A DNA stretch of 64,000 nt from an uncultured Saprospiraceae bacterium (GCA_943788055.1 CALSOU010000006.1:124001-188000); one strand, 5' to 3'. Counted from the first letter of the stretch, positions 35,061-47,500 are shown. Translations and numbers: made by a program. The notes: generated from the sequence alone by a model not told the origin.

Positions 35061-36413
35061 TTACTGAATTTTTATTGCCTTATGATACCACATGCCGCCT
35101 TGGCTGTCTGATAGTTCTAGCATATATACGCCCGGATTTAGATCCGCAAATTCATTGATTTCTATTTGATTTGTTCCCGAGTTTAATCTGAACGTATTAG
35201 TAGCTGTAAACCTCTGACCATTAAGTCCCACAGCACTAATTCTGATGTCCTTAGCTTCTTTTGCTTCAATCTTAAATGTAACAATGCTAGACCACGGGTT
35301 GGGATATGCAGTGATTTCAGTAATATTCAATTCTTCTGTGGCTGTGGCACAGAATGATTCAAATACAATTCGGTTTTTATACGCACTTGTATCAAAAGGA
35401 CAAACTCCTCTTAGCTCAAATTCATATTCTGAACAGTCCTCAAGATCACCTATAGTAGTGAAATTTTCAAAAGTAGAAAGTGTAGTCCAATCTTCTTCTG
35501 ACTCACTTGTTTTCTTGTATCTAAAGTTGTATCCTGCAGCGGCATCGAGTTCTTCCCATTCAAATGTTGCAGTACCTTCTTGGACTTCTAGTAGGGTAGT
35601 TTCAAATTCCACATCGCAAAGGGAAGGTTCTTCACCTAAACGTGCGCAGTACTCTTCTACTTCGCCCCAAAATCCATCGTTAATGCTCTGACAAATTTCT
35701 TGATTATATGAAAAGGTGCTTAGTACAAATCGAATTCTTGTAATTCCAAATTCAATATCCGTTGGAACAGTAAATTCCATTTCAACAGGCATGTCAAGAC
35801 CAATGAACTCATTTGCAACAAGTTCATCTTCTTCAAAAACTTTATTTCGATTATAATCGATATACATTAAGATGTCATTTTCAGCAAATGAATTCTCACT
35901 GAGTGCGATTTCTAATTCAACTATCTCTCCAGGACTTAATTGAAGATCATTACTTCCACGAAAGTCTTCGTAACCGACTCCGCTCTGAGTACTGAAATTT
36001 TCATAGTCCTTAATGCGAACATAATTAATAGAGGATATACCATCATTTAGCAAAGGGATTTCGCAATATTCAGCAAAGCATGTACCGCAATTTACCGCTG
36101 TAGTATATAATGGCGTATTAGAGGACTGCTCATTACCACAAATAGTCCTAACTCTAAATTCATACGTTTTGCATGTCTCAAGAAAGCTGATGTCAAAAAA
36201 TGTTTCCTTATCCACTTCAACATCTGTCCACATGAAAGTTCCAGCTAGTCTATAACGAACTATATGACCAGTCGCGTTATCTTTCGCAATCCAATTCAAA
36301 AGCTCACCATCCTCATCCCAAATAATCGAAGGGGGATCACACTGTGCTTGAAGCCACTGGCTAGAAACCATCGCTAGAAAACCGAAACAAAGAATAAGTA
36401 CAATTCTTTTCAT
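35061..36413 (-). CDS. Secreted FN3-GEVED-FN3 protein with T9SS sorting domain
   Basis: 450 residues. A signal peptide (MKRIVLILCFGFLAMVSSQWLQAQ) is followed by a first fibronectin III-like domain (about 25-105) and a GEVED domain (about 115-260). The GEVED domain is recognised by ILMYIDYNRNKVFEEDEL and by the closing FWGEVEEYCARL, whose GEVE-x-Y gives the family its name. A second FN3-like domain (about 265-355, AAGYNFRYKKTSE) precedes a type-A sorting domain (about 370-450: ITAYPNPWSSIVTF, LNSGTNQIEI, GVYMLELSDSQGG, KAIKIQ). It should be exported by T9SS to the cell surface. No enzymatic residues are visible, so binding or adhesion is the likely role. Transcription runs away from the 500-bp region shared with the divergent TPR-PD40 gene. 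Confidence 0.85.
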   Translation of the reverse strand: MKRIVLILCFGFLAMVSSQWLQAQCDPPSIIWDEDGELLNWIAKDNATGHIVRYRLAGTFMWTDVEVDKETFFDISFLETCKTYEFRVRTICGNEQSSNTPLYTTAVNCGTCFAEYCEIPLLNDGISSINYVRIKDYENFSTQSGVGYEDFRGSNDLQLSPGEIVELEIALSENSFAENDILMYIDYNRNKVFEEDELVANEFIGLDMPVEMEFTVPTDIEFGITRIRFVLSTFSYNQEICQSINDGFWGEVEEYCARLGEEPSLCDVEFETTLLEVQEGTATFEWEELDAAAGYNFRYKKTSESEEDWTTLSTFENFTTIGDLEDCSEYEFELRGVCPFDTSAYKNRIVFESFCATATEELNITEITAYPNPWSSIVTFKIEAKEAKDIRISAVGLNGQRFTATNTFRLNSGTNQIEINEFADLNPGVYMLELSDSQGGMWYHKAIKIQ

Positions 36414-36910
36414 AAAGGTAATTTAATCTCGTATTTGTATGAATCCATCTACAACGGGGTATAATACATTCTATTTCGGTCACAATATAAAACTTTTATG
36501 TTGGTTGTTGAAATGTTATGGATTCTTAGCACGACTTTTTCTTGACATTGTCCGCAAATCTCTTCAAGTACACTTTTATAGTGTATTAAAGGAGCAAAAT
36601 AGGTGAATATGGAAATTCTTATCTAAATCGAAATGAGTCTTTGTTTGTGTTTATAGAATTACACTCCTTAGTTAATTCTCTCAAGCGGGCAAAAAGTAGA
36701 ATTTATGACTTCGATTAATATGGTTTAAAGTGATTTAATATGTAAGAAATGGAATTGTATCATATACATATGTAAAAATATTAACATATGTATATACTTT
36801 TTTATCAGGTTTGTTTATATATTTGTTAATCCTAATATCTAGGATTATGGCTTATTACTATTTGACAACTATGTATAAGCTGATTAAATGACTAAGTTAA
36901 TCTATTTGTC
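36414..36910. other. 497-bp AT-rich divergent intergenic region
   Basis: This stretch separates the divergent GEVED and TPR-PD40-SPOR genes and must hold both promoters. TATTTG at 36904-36909, abutting the ATG at 36911, and TTTG near 36862 look promoter-like but do not fit the consensus spacing. No small gene or RNA is recognised. It has unusually high A+T with the palindromic ATACATATGTA around 36765. Confidence 0.4.
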
Positions 36911-39157
36911 ATGAGCAAAAAAATACATACTCTAGTAACCATTTTTATCTGTTTGATCGGGTTTTCGTCCATTCAAGCTCAAGATTTATTTGCAAAAGCA
37001 AATAAGCAATTTGAACTTGGATCATATGATCTAGCAATCAATAATTATCAGCAGTTACTAAAAAAAGATCCGGCTAACGTGTCAGCTATTGGCAGTCTTG
37101 CAGAAGCATATTTTCGAACTCAAAATTATATGGAAGCTATTAGCTTATATGAGGAGTTGGCAAGTTACGAAGCGATGGAGCCAAGACATATCTTAAACTA
37201 TGCGCATGTTATGAAATCACTAGGTTTGTATGACAAAGCTAAGATTTGGTATCTGAAATACGGCGATTTCAATGCGTCAGTAGCAGAACACTTTGTAATG
37301 TCTTGTGATCAAGCAGCAATATACTTACAGCAGCCTGATAAATACGATGTTTCACTTTTTGATGGTAATAGTACTACATCAGATTTTGGGGTTAGTTTTT
37401 ACGGAGATAAACTTATATTCTGCTCATTTCGAAGCGACATGAAACGCGAGACGTGCGAAACGACATTTACTCAAACTCCAAATGAGGGCAATCGACTATT
37501 CACTTGCTCAAGCAAAACAAACGGAAGTTTCATGAATATGGACTTTTTGAGATCTGAATTGAAGGATAGCTATAATATTGGACCTTTAAGTTACGATGCT
37601 GGGAAAGTAGTTTATACAAGAAATAATTTTGCAGATGGATTTAAGCAAGTGAGCGGTCATGAGAAAGACCTCAATATTTTTCTTGGAAAAGTAACAGATA
37701 TAAGCGGAGACTTTGATGAGGAAACTGCATTTATACACAATGAAAGCGGCAGCTCGGCAGCCTTTCCAACTTTTCTCAACGAAGGGAGTTCAATAATATT
37801 TGCAAGTAATAGAATTGGTGGAACCGGAAAATTCGACCTATATATTTCCCACAAAGAGCAGGGTACATGGAGTTACCCTGAAAATTTAGGTGACATAATT
37901 AATTCCCCAGGAAATGAAATAACGCCTTTTGTGCAGGGAAATAAATTATACTTTTCGTCTGATTATCATATGGGAATAGGTGGATACGATGTTTTTGAGG
38001 TTTCTATTTATGAAGATGGAACATTTGGATCTGTTACAAACTTAGGTAAGGGAGTAAATTCGCTAATGGATGATTATTACTATGTTGTTGATGCAACGAG
38101 TGGTCTCGCTTATTTTTCATCCAATAGATTAGGTGGAAAAGGAAGTGAAGATATCTACATCGCAAGCAAATTAGAGTCCGCAAGCCTTGCTATTGAAAAA
38201 CTTGTTCCATTGTCAGTTGATCTAGACAATTTAGTAGCAAAAAATAGTAGTTTGGAAGGAAAAGGTATGTCATCAACTGTATCATTTGAAGATAGAGCCG
38301 TAAAGGTATCTGATAAAAATACGGCACAGACAAAAGTAGATGCTACTGCTGTTATCACCGAATACGTAGTATTTGCGGAATCAACTCAGATTGAAAGTTT
38401 AGCTTCAGATGAACACAAGAAAGATCAGACCTTGAAGAGTCCAGCGGACATCTCCACAACTTTAGCTGGTAGCAATGATATTGCTGAGAAAACTGCTAAG
38501 GAAGTAGAGACTCCATCTCATAATGCCTCCGTCATTGTTTTTGGGACAGATAATATGTTTGATCTAAAGGGAGCGACTAAGATTGCTCATAATGATATTA
38601 TTACAACTGCAAGTCATGTCTACTTTATACAATTGGCTTCTCTGTCAAATTCAAGAGGGGACATTAGACCATTTTTGAAATTAAGGGAATTAGGTAATCT
38701 CTATAAGGTACGTAAAGGAGGTACAATTAAGATTAGAATGGGTTACTACTTTGATGAGGCAGAAGCAATGCAAAAACTGTCAGAAGTTAAGAATAGAGGT
38801 TTTAGAGATGCATTTGTTGTTTATGAACCACTTATTACCTCGCAATTGGAGTTAGTAAATGTTGCAAGTACTCAAATGTATTATGAAGGTGATTATATCC
38901 CTAAAGGAACTGTTTCAAACTACAAGATTAGACTTGCCTCATATACTGATCCATTATGGTTTGACACTGGTAGTGTAATGGATATTGGAGAAATTGAGCA
39001 ATGGACCAAAGGAGATTTTACCATCTTTGTTTTGAGTGGGTATACCTCAATTCAAGAAGCGGAAAAAGCATTGATAAAGGCGCTAAACAGGGGTTATTCT
39101 GAGGCTCATATTGTCGAAGATATCAATGGGTATTTGAAGCGCGTGCAGCGAAACTAG
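36911..39157 (+). CDS. Exported TPR-PD40 protein ending in two SPOR-like repeats
   Basis: 748 residues. A signal peptide ends near SIQAQ. TPR repeats follow (about 25-130: FELGSYDLAINNYQQLLKKDP, split here as FELGSYDLAINNYQQ, then YFRTQNYMEAISLYEEL). A region of PD40/WD40-like strands spans about 150-420, with IIFASNRIGGTGKFDLYIS, LYFSSDYHMGIGGYDVFEV and AYFSSNRLGGKGSEDIYIA as clear repeats. A low-complexity linker (about 430-560) leads to two SPOR-like repeats (about 575-645 and 660-740; YFIQLASLSNSRG, YYFDEAEAMQKLSEVKNRGF, and YKIRLASYTD, GYTSIQEAEKALIKALNRGY). TPR-PD40 proteins of Bacteroidota such as the T9SS component PorE/SprE usually end in an OmpA murein-binding domain; here SPOR-like repeats take its place. 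Murein or septal anchoring is inferred. Confidence 0.8.
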   Translation: MSKKIHTLVTIFICLIGFSSIQAQDLFAKANKQFELGSYDLAINNYQQLLKKDPANVSAIGSLAEAYFRTQNYMEAISLYEELASYEAMEPRHILNYAHVMKSLGLYDKAKIWYLKYGDFNASVAEHFVMSCDQAAIYLQQPDKYDVSLFDGNSTTSDFGVSFYGDKLIFCSFRSDMKRETCETTFTQTPNEGNRLFTCSSKTNGSFMNMDFLRSELKDSYNIGPLSYDAGKVVYTRNNFADGFKQVSGHEKDLNIFLGKVTDISGDFDEETAFIHNESGSSAAFPTFLNEGSSIIFASNRIGGTGKFDLYISHKEQGTWSYPENLGDIINSPGNEITPFVQGNKLYFSSDYHMGIGGYDVFEVSIYEDGTFGSVTNLGKGVNSLMDDYYYVVDATSGLAYFSSNRLGGKGSEDIYIASKLESASLAIEKLVPLSVDLDNLVAKNSSLEGKGMSSTVSFEDRAVKVSDKNTAQTKVDATAVITEYVVFAESTQIESLASDEHKKDQTLKSPADISTTLAGSNDIAEKTAKEVETPSHNASVIVFGTDNMFDLKGATKIAHNDIITTASHVYFIQLASLSNSRGDIRPFLKLRELGNLYKVRKGGTIKIRMGYYFDEAEAMQKLSEVKNRGFRDAFVVYEPLITSQLELVNVASTQMYYEGDYIPKGTVSNYKIRLASYTDPLWFDTGSVMDIGEIEQWTKGDFTIFVLSGYTSIQEAEKALIKALNRGYSEAHIVEDINGYLKRVQRN

Positions 39158-39180
39158 AAATAAAGAGATTTATATTTATC

Positions 39181-39212
39181 AAAAGGCTATTCATAAAGAG
39201 TAGCCTTTTTTT
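39181..39212 (+). terminator. Rho-independent terminator
   Basis: AAAAGGCTA pairs with TAGCCTTTT (9 bp) across an 11-base loop and runs into further Ts. It lies 24 bp after the TPR-PD40 gene's stop. Confidence 0.8.
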
Positions 39213-39362
39213 ATTGCTAGTTATTGATTTGTATTTGCAGGAAATCTTAAGTTAGAACTTATTATGCACTATACTCATTTGATTGCTATGTTCATTTGTT
39301 ACACAGATGTTTCTAATGATTACATATATTCGCGCGTCTTTACATAAACTCTATGTAATGAC

Positions 39363-39776
39363 TTGCGTTACAGAAGAAATAAAATTAGAGTGTTTAAGTA
39401 CTTTCGAGAAAACTATAGAAAAATGATTCCCTTCGCACTGGTTGGAGGGATATTCAACCTAATTGAACTTGGTGGAACATGGTTTTTTGTAAAGTACTAT
39501 GAGTTTCCTGTGCAGTTAACATATACTACTTGCTTCATCATTGCTACTCTTGTAGCTTATACACTTAACACTTTTATTACTTTTCGGAGCAGGTTCAATT
39601 TTCTAAATTTCTTAATGTACTTTTCTATTTATATGGGTGCATTGTTGATAGGGAAAATCGTAATTGCGATACTAGAAAACAATACTGGAATTGGACACGA
39701 ACTACTGCCATTCATAGCTGCTCCATTCGTTTACATTTGGAATTTTTTCTTGACCAACAAGTATCTACAGCGTTAG
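39363..39776 (+). CDS. GtrA-family membrane protein
   Basis: 137 residues with four transmembrane helices, of the GtrA/DPMS family. A basic N-terminus is followed by IPFALVGGIFNLIELGGTWFF, where F-x-x-V-G-G/x-x-x-x is the family opening. Helix 2 includes YTTCFIIATLVAYTLNTFITFRSR, with the conserved N-x-x-x-T-F motif. The end is FVYIWNFFLTNKYLQR, matching the typical N-F-x-x-x-K/R-x-x-V/L-F tail. Family members are thought to help move lipid-linked sugars across the membrane. No glycosyltransferase gene is adjacent. The start is unclear: TTG 39363 opens the frame, GTG 39390 or ATG 39423 are alternatives. The ATG at 39358 is out of frame. Confidence 0.82.
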   Translation: MRYRRNKIRVFKYFRENYRKMIPFALVGGIFNLIELGGTWFFVKYYEFPVQLTYTTCFIIATLVAYTLNTFITFRSRFNFLNFLMYFSIYMGALLIGKIVIAILENNTGIGHELLPFIAAPFVYIWNFFLTNKYLQR

Positions 39777-40074
39777 TTAACTTGGTGATTTTAAGTTCTA
39801 AAATGGATGAATTGGTTAATGAAATTTCATTCTGACTATTCAAACATAACCTTCTAAATATTTCCTGTGAAAAAAAGCCTAATAGCTTAGACTTCTTAGA
39901 TATTAATAATCAGTTGCCTACACATTATCATTTTACCTTATTTGTAATACATTACGATAATATGTAATATCAAAACCTTTTTGGACACATAATTGGCACA
40001 GTAGTACCGAACGAAAGAAATATTTGTGATTAAACACACGAAATATCTTTCTCATATATCCAAAAACTGTTTTT
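39777..40074. other. 298-bp intergenic stretch
   Basis: AT-rich leader region before the giant surface genes. It should contain their promoter, but no box fits TAnnTTTG with a proper -33. No gene or RNA is seen. Confidence 0.35.
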
Positions 40075-43000
40075 ATGAATTTACATAATACGTACTTTTC
40101 TTTGCTAAGAATTTTTAGTGGTAGGGTAGGAAGCGTTGTAGAACCTAAGCAATTGCTTTTTCTTTTCTTGATAGGAATTAGCTTTGTAGATGTAAAGGCT
40201 CAAGCTGTATTAGATAGAACTGTCGAGTGTTCTTGTCTTGACAATAACGCACCAGCGGGCCTGTCTCAATTTGAGGAAGAGCTTACTGTGACTAGCATGC
40301 CGGGTGAGACTTGGTATATTTCCTCTGTTAGTGGATTATTTCAGGTAGGGAGTCCAGTACCTCCGGAAACGCCAATTCCTTTCGAAATTGGTGTCATGGG
40401 TGATACCTTAACTGCTGTTGCAGATGGTACTTATGTATTAGTAGGTGTTCTGCTAGAGAATCTTGGGATATTCAATTTCATTGACTAATGGTATCGATAC
40501 AGTAGATTTGAGTAATATACTTTGTGAATATCCATCAAGCTCCATAGAAGGAGATAATGCAGTTTGTGATGGAGAGATTCTGACTTATACTGCAGAAAAC
40601 ATAAATGCAGATTATTCATACGAATGGCATATCACCGGGCAGGGAGTGATTCTTGGCGCTAGTGACGAGGCTTCAGTTGAAGTCGACTGGGACGATAATG
40701 GTGTAGGAGATGAAACTATTTCACTTAGAACTACCGGTCCTACTGGTTGCAGTAGCCTTTCTTTCTTGAGTATTGATTTTGAGGAGGATATTATTCTAGC
40801 TTGCAATAATTCGGTCAACATAGCCGTGTCAACGGATTGTATTATACAGTTAGGTCCGGATGATGTGCTTGAAGACATGCAATACAATAATGAATCTTAT
40901 ATCATAACTCTTACCGATCCTAATACAGGAGAAGAGGTACCATTAGGTTCTCTTGCCAGCGATGTTTTATTTGATACTTTGGAGTATTCTGTGTTTCATA
41001 TCTGTGCTGGGAATAGTTGTTGGGGTAATGTTGTGTTTGAGGATATGTACACACCACCTATATTTTGTTCAACGGATACAATCATTTGTACTGACGATGA
41101 CAGTCCTGAGTTCCTTGGGTTCCCAGTACCAGAATCTTCTGATATAACATCTAATGCTAATCAAGAATACACAGTCGTAAATTTTGATCCTTGTGGTGAC
41201 GCCACTTTAGTTTATGAAGATTTTGTAATAGATAATGGATGCGCAACTGATTTCTTGCAAACAGTTGAGCGTAACTGGATATTAACGGACTTTTCTGGTG
41301 GGACGTCAAGTTGTACGCAAATAATAAACAAAACACGAACAACGGTTCAAGATATTGTATTCCCAGGGGATTGGGATGGAGTGACGAACCCAGTGCTTGA
41401 TTGCGACGGTGATTACCCATTATTGCCATCAGGGTACCCAGACCCTATTTATACTGGTTTTCCTACTGAAGGGGTGTGCAATCATATGACAATAACTTAT
41501 ACTGATTTGGTAAGTGAAGTTTGCGGAGCTACTATCAAAGTAGTAAGAAAATGGACTGTATATGACGAATGTGCATCTCAGTTTTTGAAAAATAATCAAA
41601 TCTTAAAAATAGAAGACTCGGAAGCACCTGTCTTTAATTGCCCTTCCGATCAGACTTTTGAAATTACTGACGAGTCTGGCTGTGATGCAGCCGTGACTGT
41701 TTCGATTCCGGCAAATGTTGTGGATTGTTCACAAGTAAGTTTTAGTGCGCACATCGTTCAAATTGATAGTAATGGAAATATTGCTGGTTCAATCACAGCA
41801 ATGAACCTAGTTGGAAATGACTTCATTGCAGTTAATCGAGTAATTGGTTTACATAGAATTACCTATCTGGCAATTGATGAATGTGGAAACGAAAGTACTT
41901 GTGATTTCACTGTAACAGTAGTTGACGGAGTTCCGCCAACCGCAGTTTGTGATTTATCCACAACAATTGCTTTAGACAACATGGGAAGTGCCTTCGTACC
42001 TTTTACAACATTTGATAATGGATCATTTGACAATTGTGAAATTGACAAAATTGAAGTTAGCAGAGGTGTAAATGATTGTGGTGCATATTCTGGATTTTCA
42101 GATCATATTACCTTGTGCTGCGCTGATGCAAATACCAATGTAATGGTCACTTTGCGTGTCATTGACAAAACAGGTTTGGTTAATACTTGTATGGTTACAG
42201 TTACGGTACAAGACAAGAAAATGCCAATTATTAATTGCCCGGCATCTCAGACGATCTCTTGTACTGATGATTACAGTAATCTAGCTCAGTTCGGAAGTGC
42301 AACTGCGTCAGATAATTGTGCTTTTGATATTGTAGAATCTGTGGACTATCAGTTGAATGTTTGCGGAGTAGGTTCAATATATCGGACCTTCACGGCTATC
42401 GATGATGCCGGAAATGAATCCAGTTGTACACAAGTAATCAACGTAACGAACTATACTCCTTTTGAAGAAGGAGATATCATTTGGCCAGCAGATTATTCTA
42501 CGACAGAGTGTGTTAATCCAGAATTGAATCCAGATGATTTGCCTTTTACAAACTCTTATCCACAGCTTAACGTAAAGCCTTGTAGTAATGTAGTTTCAGA
42601 TTACGAGGATAAGATTTTCACCAATGTGAATGGAGCCTGTAAAACTATTTTCAGAACATGGACGGTGATCGATCAATGCACGAGCAACGAATTTTCATTC
42701 TTACAGAAATTATATGTTACAGATAATACTGCTCCGGAATTTGACTCTTGTTCAAATAAGACTCTAGAGGGTCCTTCAATTGGAGATTGTTCTTTCTTGA
42801 TTACTTATGAGAAATTAGCGACTGATGAATGTACCGAACAAGAAAACCTTGTATACGAATATAGGATTGACATCGACAATGATGGATCTCTGGATATAAC
42901 TGGTTTTTCTAGTGTGCTTTCGGAAGAATTACCGTCTGGATACCACAAGGTGAACTGGTATGTGATTGATGAGTGTAATAATGTTGAAGCTTGTCTTGAG

Positions 43001-44566
43001 TACATAACTATCGACGACACTAAGAAACCTATTCCATATTGTATCGGTGGAATTTCAACAGTGATTATGCCACAAGGCGGATTCATTGATGTTTGGGCAA
43101 GTGATCTAGATCTAGCTAGTGAAGACAATTGTACAGACTCGGAAGATTTACACTTCAGTTTTAGCAGTGATATTGACGATACAAGCATAACATTTACATG
43201 CGATAGTCTAGATGGCGCTGCTCAAAAGATTTTTACTTTGCCAATTTACGTTTTCGATGAAGCTGGTAATTTCGACTTTTGCACTGCTATGATTAGGATT
43301 ACAGCAAATGCTGCTTGTGATACTACAAATACTGTAACATTCGACCTAGAAGGTAAGATTGGGACAGAAGATGAGTCTAGCATGAACCAAGTAGAACTTG
43401 AACTAGTCAATACTAGCGATGAATCGACTATTACAACTAGTACTGATGCCTCTGGCTTTTATTCCTTTGTGGATCTGCCTCAAGCAGTAAATTTTGAGTT
43501 AACTCCAACTTACAGCGATGATGCAATAAATGGTATAACAACCTTAGATATTGTCTTAATCCAAAAGCATATTTTGGGACTTCAAACTTTTGATTCGCCA
43601 TACAAGGTCATTGCAGCAGATGTTAATGGTTCTGAGAATGTTTCAGGAGCTGATATTGTTCAGTTACGAAAGCTAATATTAGGTTTTTATGACGAGTTTC
43701 CATCTAGTCCTAGTTGGAGATTTATTGCCTCGAATCAGGTGTTTTTTGACAATCTAGCCCCTTGGCCACTCCAAGAATCTGTGGATTTTATTGCTTCAGA
43801 ATCATTTAAGGTTGAGGACTTTGTAAGTGTAAAGATAGGGGATGTCAATTTGAGTAGAACCATGGGCTTTTCAGACGAAAAACCAATTGTAAGAAACGAT
43901 AGGTCCCTTCAGATCCAATATGAGATTTTGAAAGAAGAATCAGGTTCAAAAGTGCGTTTCCTTAGTAACGATGCAGTAGATCTTTTAGGAATACAAATGG
44001 TCCTAGATACGGATACACCATTTGCGGTCGAATCGGTACAAGCTAGGGCTCTAGAAGTTGATCAAAATATGATTAGGCAGAATGAGAACCTTGTGTCATT
44101 ATCCTATTCTATGCCTATGGCAAAGAGCATTGATGGACCTTTATTTGAATTCAACTTTGGGCATATGAGCCCTTCCAAAATCACTTTAAATCAATCGATT
44201 ATGAAGGCAGAGGCTTACATTCAGACAGCTACGGGTATAGAGGTCTCTCAAGTTGACTTACGTCAAAAAGTGAATGCTACTCAAGTGACTACTAACAAGC
44301 TTGAAGTATATCAGAATAAACCAAACCCATTTACAGATTATACTGAATTGCCTTTTGCGATAACAGAAAGTGATTTAGTGACACTAGAAATAAGAGATGT
44401 TAATGGAGTTCTTATGCTAACAAAAATATCGATGTTCCAAGAAGGTAAAAATAAATTTATAGTTCAATCCTCAGATTTCGCCAATCAAGTGAAAGATGGA
44501 ATTTTGATTTATACAATTAGTAATTCAACTGAGCGAGTTTCTCGTAAAATGGTGAATATCAAGTAA
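40075..44566 (+). CDS. Giant T9SS surface protein with HYR-like and dockerin-type modules, one-base frameshift near the start
   Basis: Read through one frameshift, this is a protein of about 1496 residues. The first piece (40075-40488) has a long-n-region signal peptide ending DVKAQ and a Cys-rich module. The rest continues in the next frame from LGYSISLTNG. Dropping one G from GGG at 40465-40467 joins the two smoothly (ENLGYSISLTNG). Later come many Cys-rich HYR/Ig-like modules (VIDECNNVEACLEYITI; VTVQDKKMPIINCPA). A dockerin-type pair follows at about residues 1130-1220 (GITTLDIVLIQKHILG and SGADIVQLRKLILG), then a cohesin-like beta domain. The end is a type-A sorting domain with NKPNPFTDYTELPF. 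It is paralogous to the next gene, whose ATG overlaps this stop codon. Adhesion or matrix building is inferred. Confidence 0.8.
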
Positions 44567-47500
44567 TGACCGAATACCAAAAACTTATGAATAATATACA
44601 ATATTTTAACTCAAGTCAGATGATGCGAAAGCTAAACCATTTGGCAGCGCATTTTCGTCAAAATTTGATGGTTTTAATGCTGGTTCTATTGACGCAAATA
44701 AGCTATGGACAAGTAGCTGTGGATTTAGCATTGCGCATATTTCCAACAGAATCTAATCCAGTAGTTCCAGGTGATATAGCCTCTTTTACTATAGAGGTTC
44801 ATAATCAAGGAACAATTGCAGCAAAGAACGTAAAGCTTGTTGACTACATCCCTGAGGGCTTGGAATTTGTCACTACTGGGAATGCCGGATGGTCTTCGAT
44901 AGGTGACAAGGCTATTACTACAATTCAAGATGTAATTGAGCCAGGAACCTATGAAGCGGTTGTAATTAACCTACAATTAAACGGATCGGCAACGTCTAAA
45001 AATATTTCAAATTATGCAGAGATTGCATTAACGCAAGATATAAACGGTGTTGATACGAGCAATGACGATATCGACTCAACACCAGACACGGACAATACCA
45101 ATGATAATGGAGCTCAAGCTTTCAGTTCCAATGACGATTATTTACAGGGAAATGGCATCTTAGACGAGGATGACCATGATGTGGCATTACTCATTATTTG
45201 TACCCAAAACGTATGTAACGACTATGTAAATATATCATTGAATGCTGCTTGTGATATTGAGATTCTTGCCGATATGATCGTAGAGAATCCCGCGTACCCC
45301 AATGGTGCTTACACCGTCATATTAGAAGACGAAAATGGTAATATACTACCATCTAATATGGTAAATGGTAGTCACGTGGGACAGACTTTTCAGGTTACAG
45401 CCTTCATTGAAGGTTGCGAGCCTAATAGTTGTTGGGGATTTGCTACGATTGAGGATAAATTGGCGATTGAGCTTACTTGTTCTGTAGATACAGTAGATTG
45501 TGGTATGAGTGAACCGCTATCAGTGGGCTTGCCAATTCCACAGAACGCCACGTACATTCAAATAGGCGATTTGTTTATTGTAGATGGAGTCAATGGATGT
45601 TCTGATATCGAATTAAGTTATGAAGATGAACAAGAGATGCTTCCTTGTCAGACAGGCTCACCTTATGTCGTAAAGATCAACCGAGTTTGGACCGCTATTG
45701 ATGGAGTTGGTAATGAGGTAAGCTGCATTAGCCAAATCTATGTGCGTAAAGGCTATTTATCGGATATTACTCCTCCGCCCAATTATGATAATCTTGATAC
45801 TCCTGCGCTAATGTGTGGTGAATATCCACAATTATCAAATGGGAATCCAGATCCATTATTTACGGGTTTTCCAGAAGGCTTAGCTTGTCCAAATATCATT
45901 GCAGTATATGAAGATACAGAACTTGATGCAAATCCTTCTTGTACTGGAAGTTTTGACGTGCTTCGCGAATGGACAATTATCGATTGGTGTACAGGTGATG
46001 ACACCACGTTTACACAATTGATAAAGATCATGGATATTGTGGCTCCAACATGCAATGCACCATTACCATTTAGTGGCTCCTCTTATGCTGATTTATGCAT
46101 GGGGTCTGTAGATGTAGTGGCTCCTTTTTTATCTGATAATTGCAGTTCAGTTAGCTACGAGATAGCATATAAGCCTTTCGTGGATTTTGACGATAACTTT
46201 GATAATTTACTTACCGATAACATAATTAACTCAAATGGAGATTTTAGTATTGAGCATTTGGACGTAGGCAGATACAGAATAGCTTATTTTGCTGAGGATG
46301 CGTGCGGAAATACATCTCAATGCTTAGGTGAATTTTCTGTCGAAGATACACAGGACCCAACTCCAGTTTGTATAGTTTCTACAAGCGTTACTCTAGATGC
46401 ATTTGGTTCAGCAACTCTAGAGGCTGACTTTTTTGACGCGGGTAGTTTCGATAATTGTGAGATTGACAAAATTCAGGTTGCGCGAATGACTGATGATTGT
46501 AATGATGGAGGCGATCAGTTTAAGACATCTGTTAATTTCTGTTGTGTGGATGCAGGCCAAGAGGTAATGATTAGATTCCGTGTTACTGACAAATCTGGAA
46601 ACAGTAACTTTTGTATGGTCGGAGTAACGGTTATTGACGATATTGCTCCAACTATTATATGTCCTGCAGATATGACTTTCTCTTGTACTGAATATGAAGG
46701 GTTTTATGGACAAATCCCAGACAGTATCGCCGGTCAAGCTATCGCTTTTGGAAATTGTGACCCAGAGCTTACATATTACGATACACAGGTATTTAATAAT
46801 TGTGGAGTAGGAATTATTGTGAGACTTTGGTCAGCTGTCGATCCAGCCGGAAATGAGACAACTTGTAAGCAGTACTTTGAAATTGAAAGTGATTTCCAAT
46901 TTGATGTGAATATGATAGAGTGGCCTTCAGATACTTTGGTAAATCAATGCTTAAATGACTTTATTGACCCTGACATCACGGGTGTTCCATTAATGCCAAC
47001 AACTAGCTGTAGCGATTTCGATATCGATTATGTTGATGATATAAAGCTTAACAATGGAGCAGGATGTGGTATTATAGAACGAATTTTTACGATAACAGAT
47101 TTGTGTGCGATAGACCCATTCAATAACACTTTTTCTTATGTGCAGGAAATAGAAATCTTTGAGTTTGAAGATCCTGAGTTCTTTTGTGCAGATATTACGG
47201 TCAGTGCAGACAATGACACTTGTGAAGGGTCTGTAGATTACACAGCTATTGCAAGTGACAATTGCACAGCCGAAGAAGACATTAAGTATTCTTTTACTGT
47301 GGATTATTTTGATGATGGAACTATTGACGAGTCTAATCAAGGGAATAATCTCAATGGAGTTTATCCTACTGGAATCCATAAAGCTGTCTTCAGAGCGGAA
47401 GATGAATGTGGAAATGATGAAACATGCACTGTTTTCTTTACAGTTCAAGATGAAAAACAGCCAACACCTTTGTGCTTGCCGATTTCAGTCAGTTTGGACG

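Noticed and set aside
39993-40010. Sigma-54-like TTGGCAC before the first giant gene
   Set aside because: The -12 half should read TTGCA/TTGCT five bases later but reads TACCG, so the key GC is missing.
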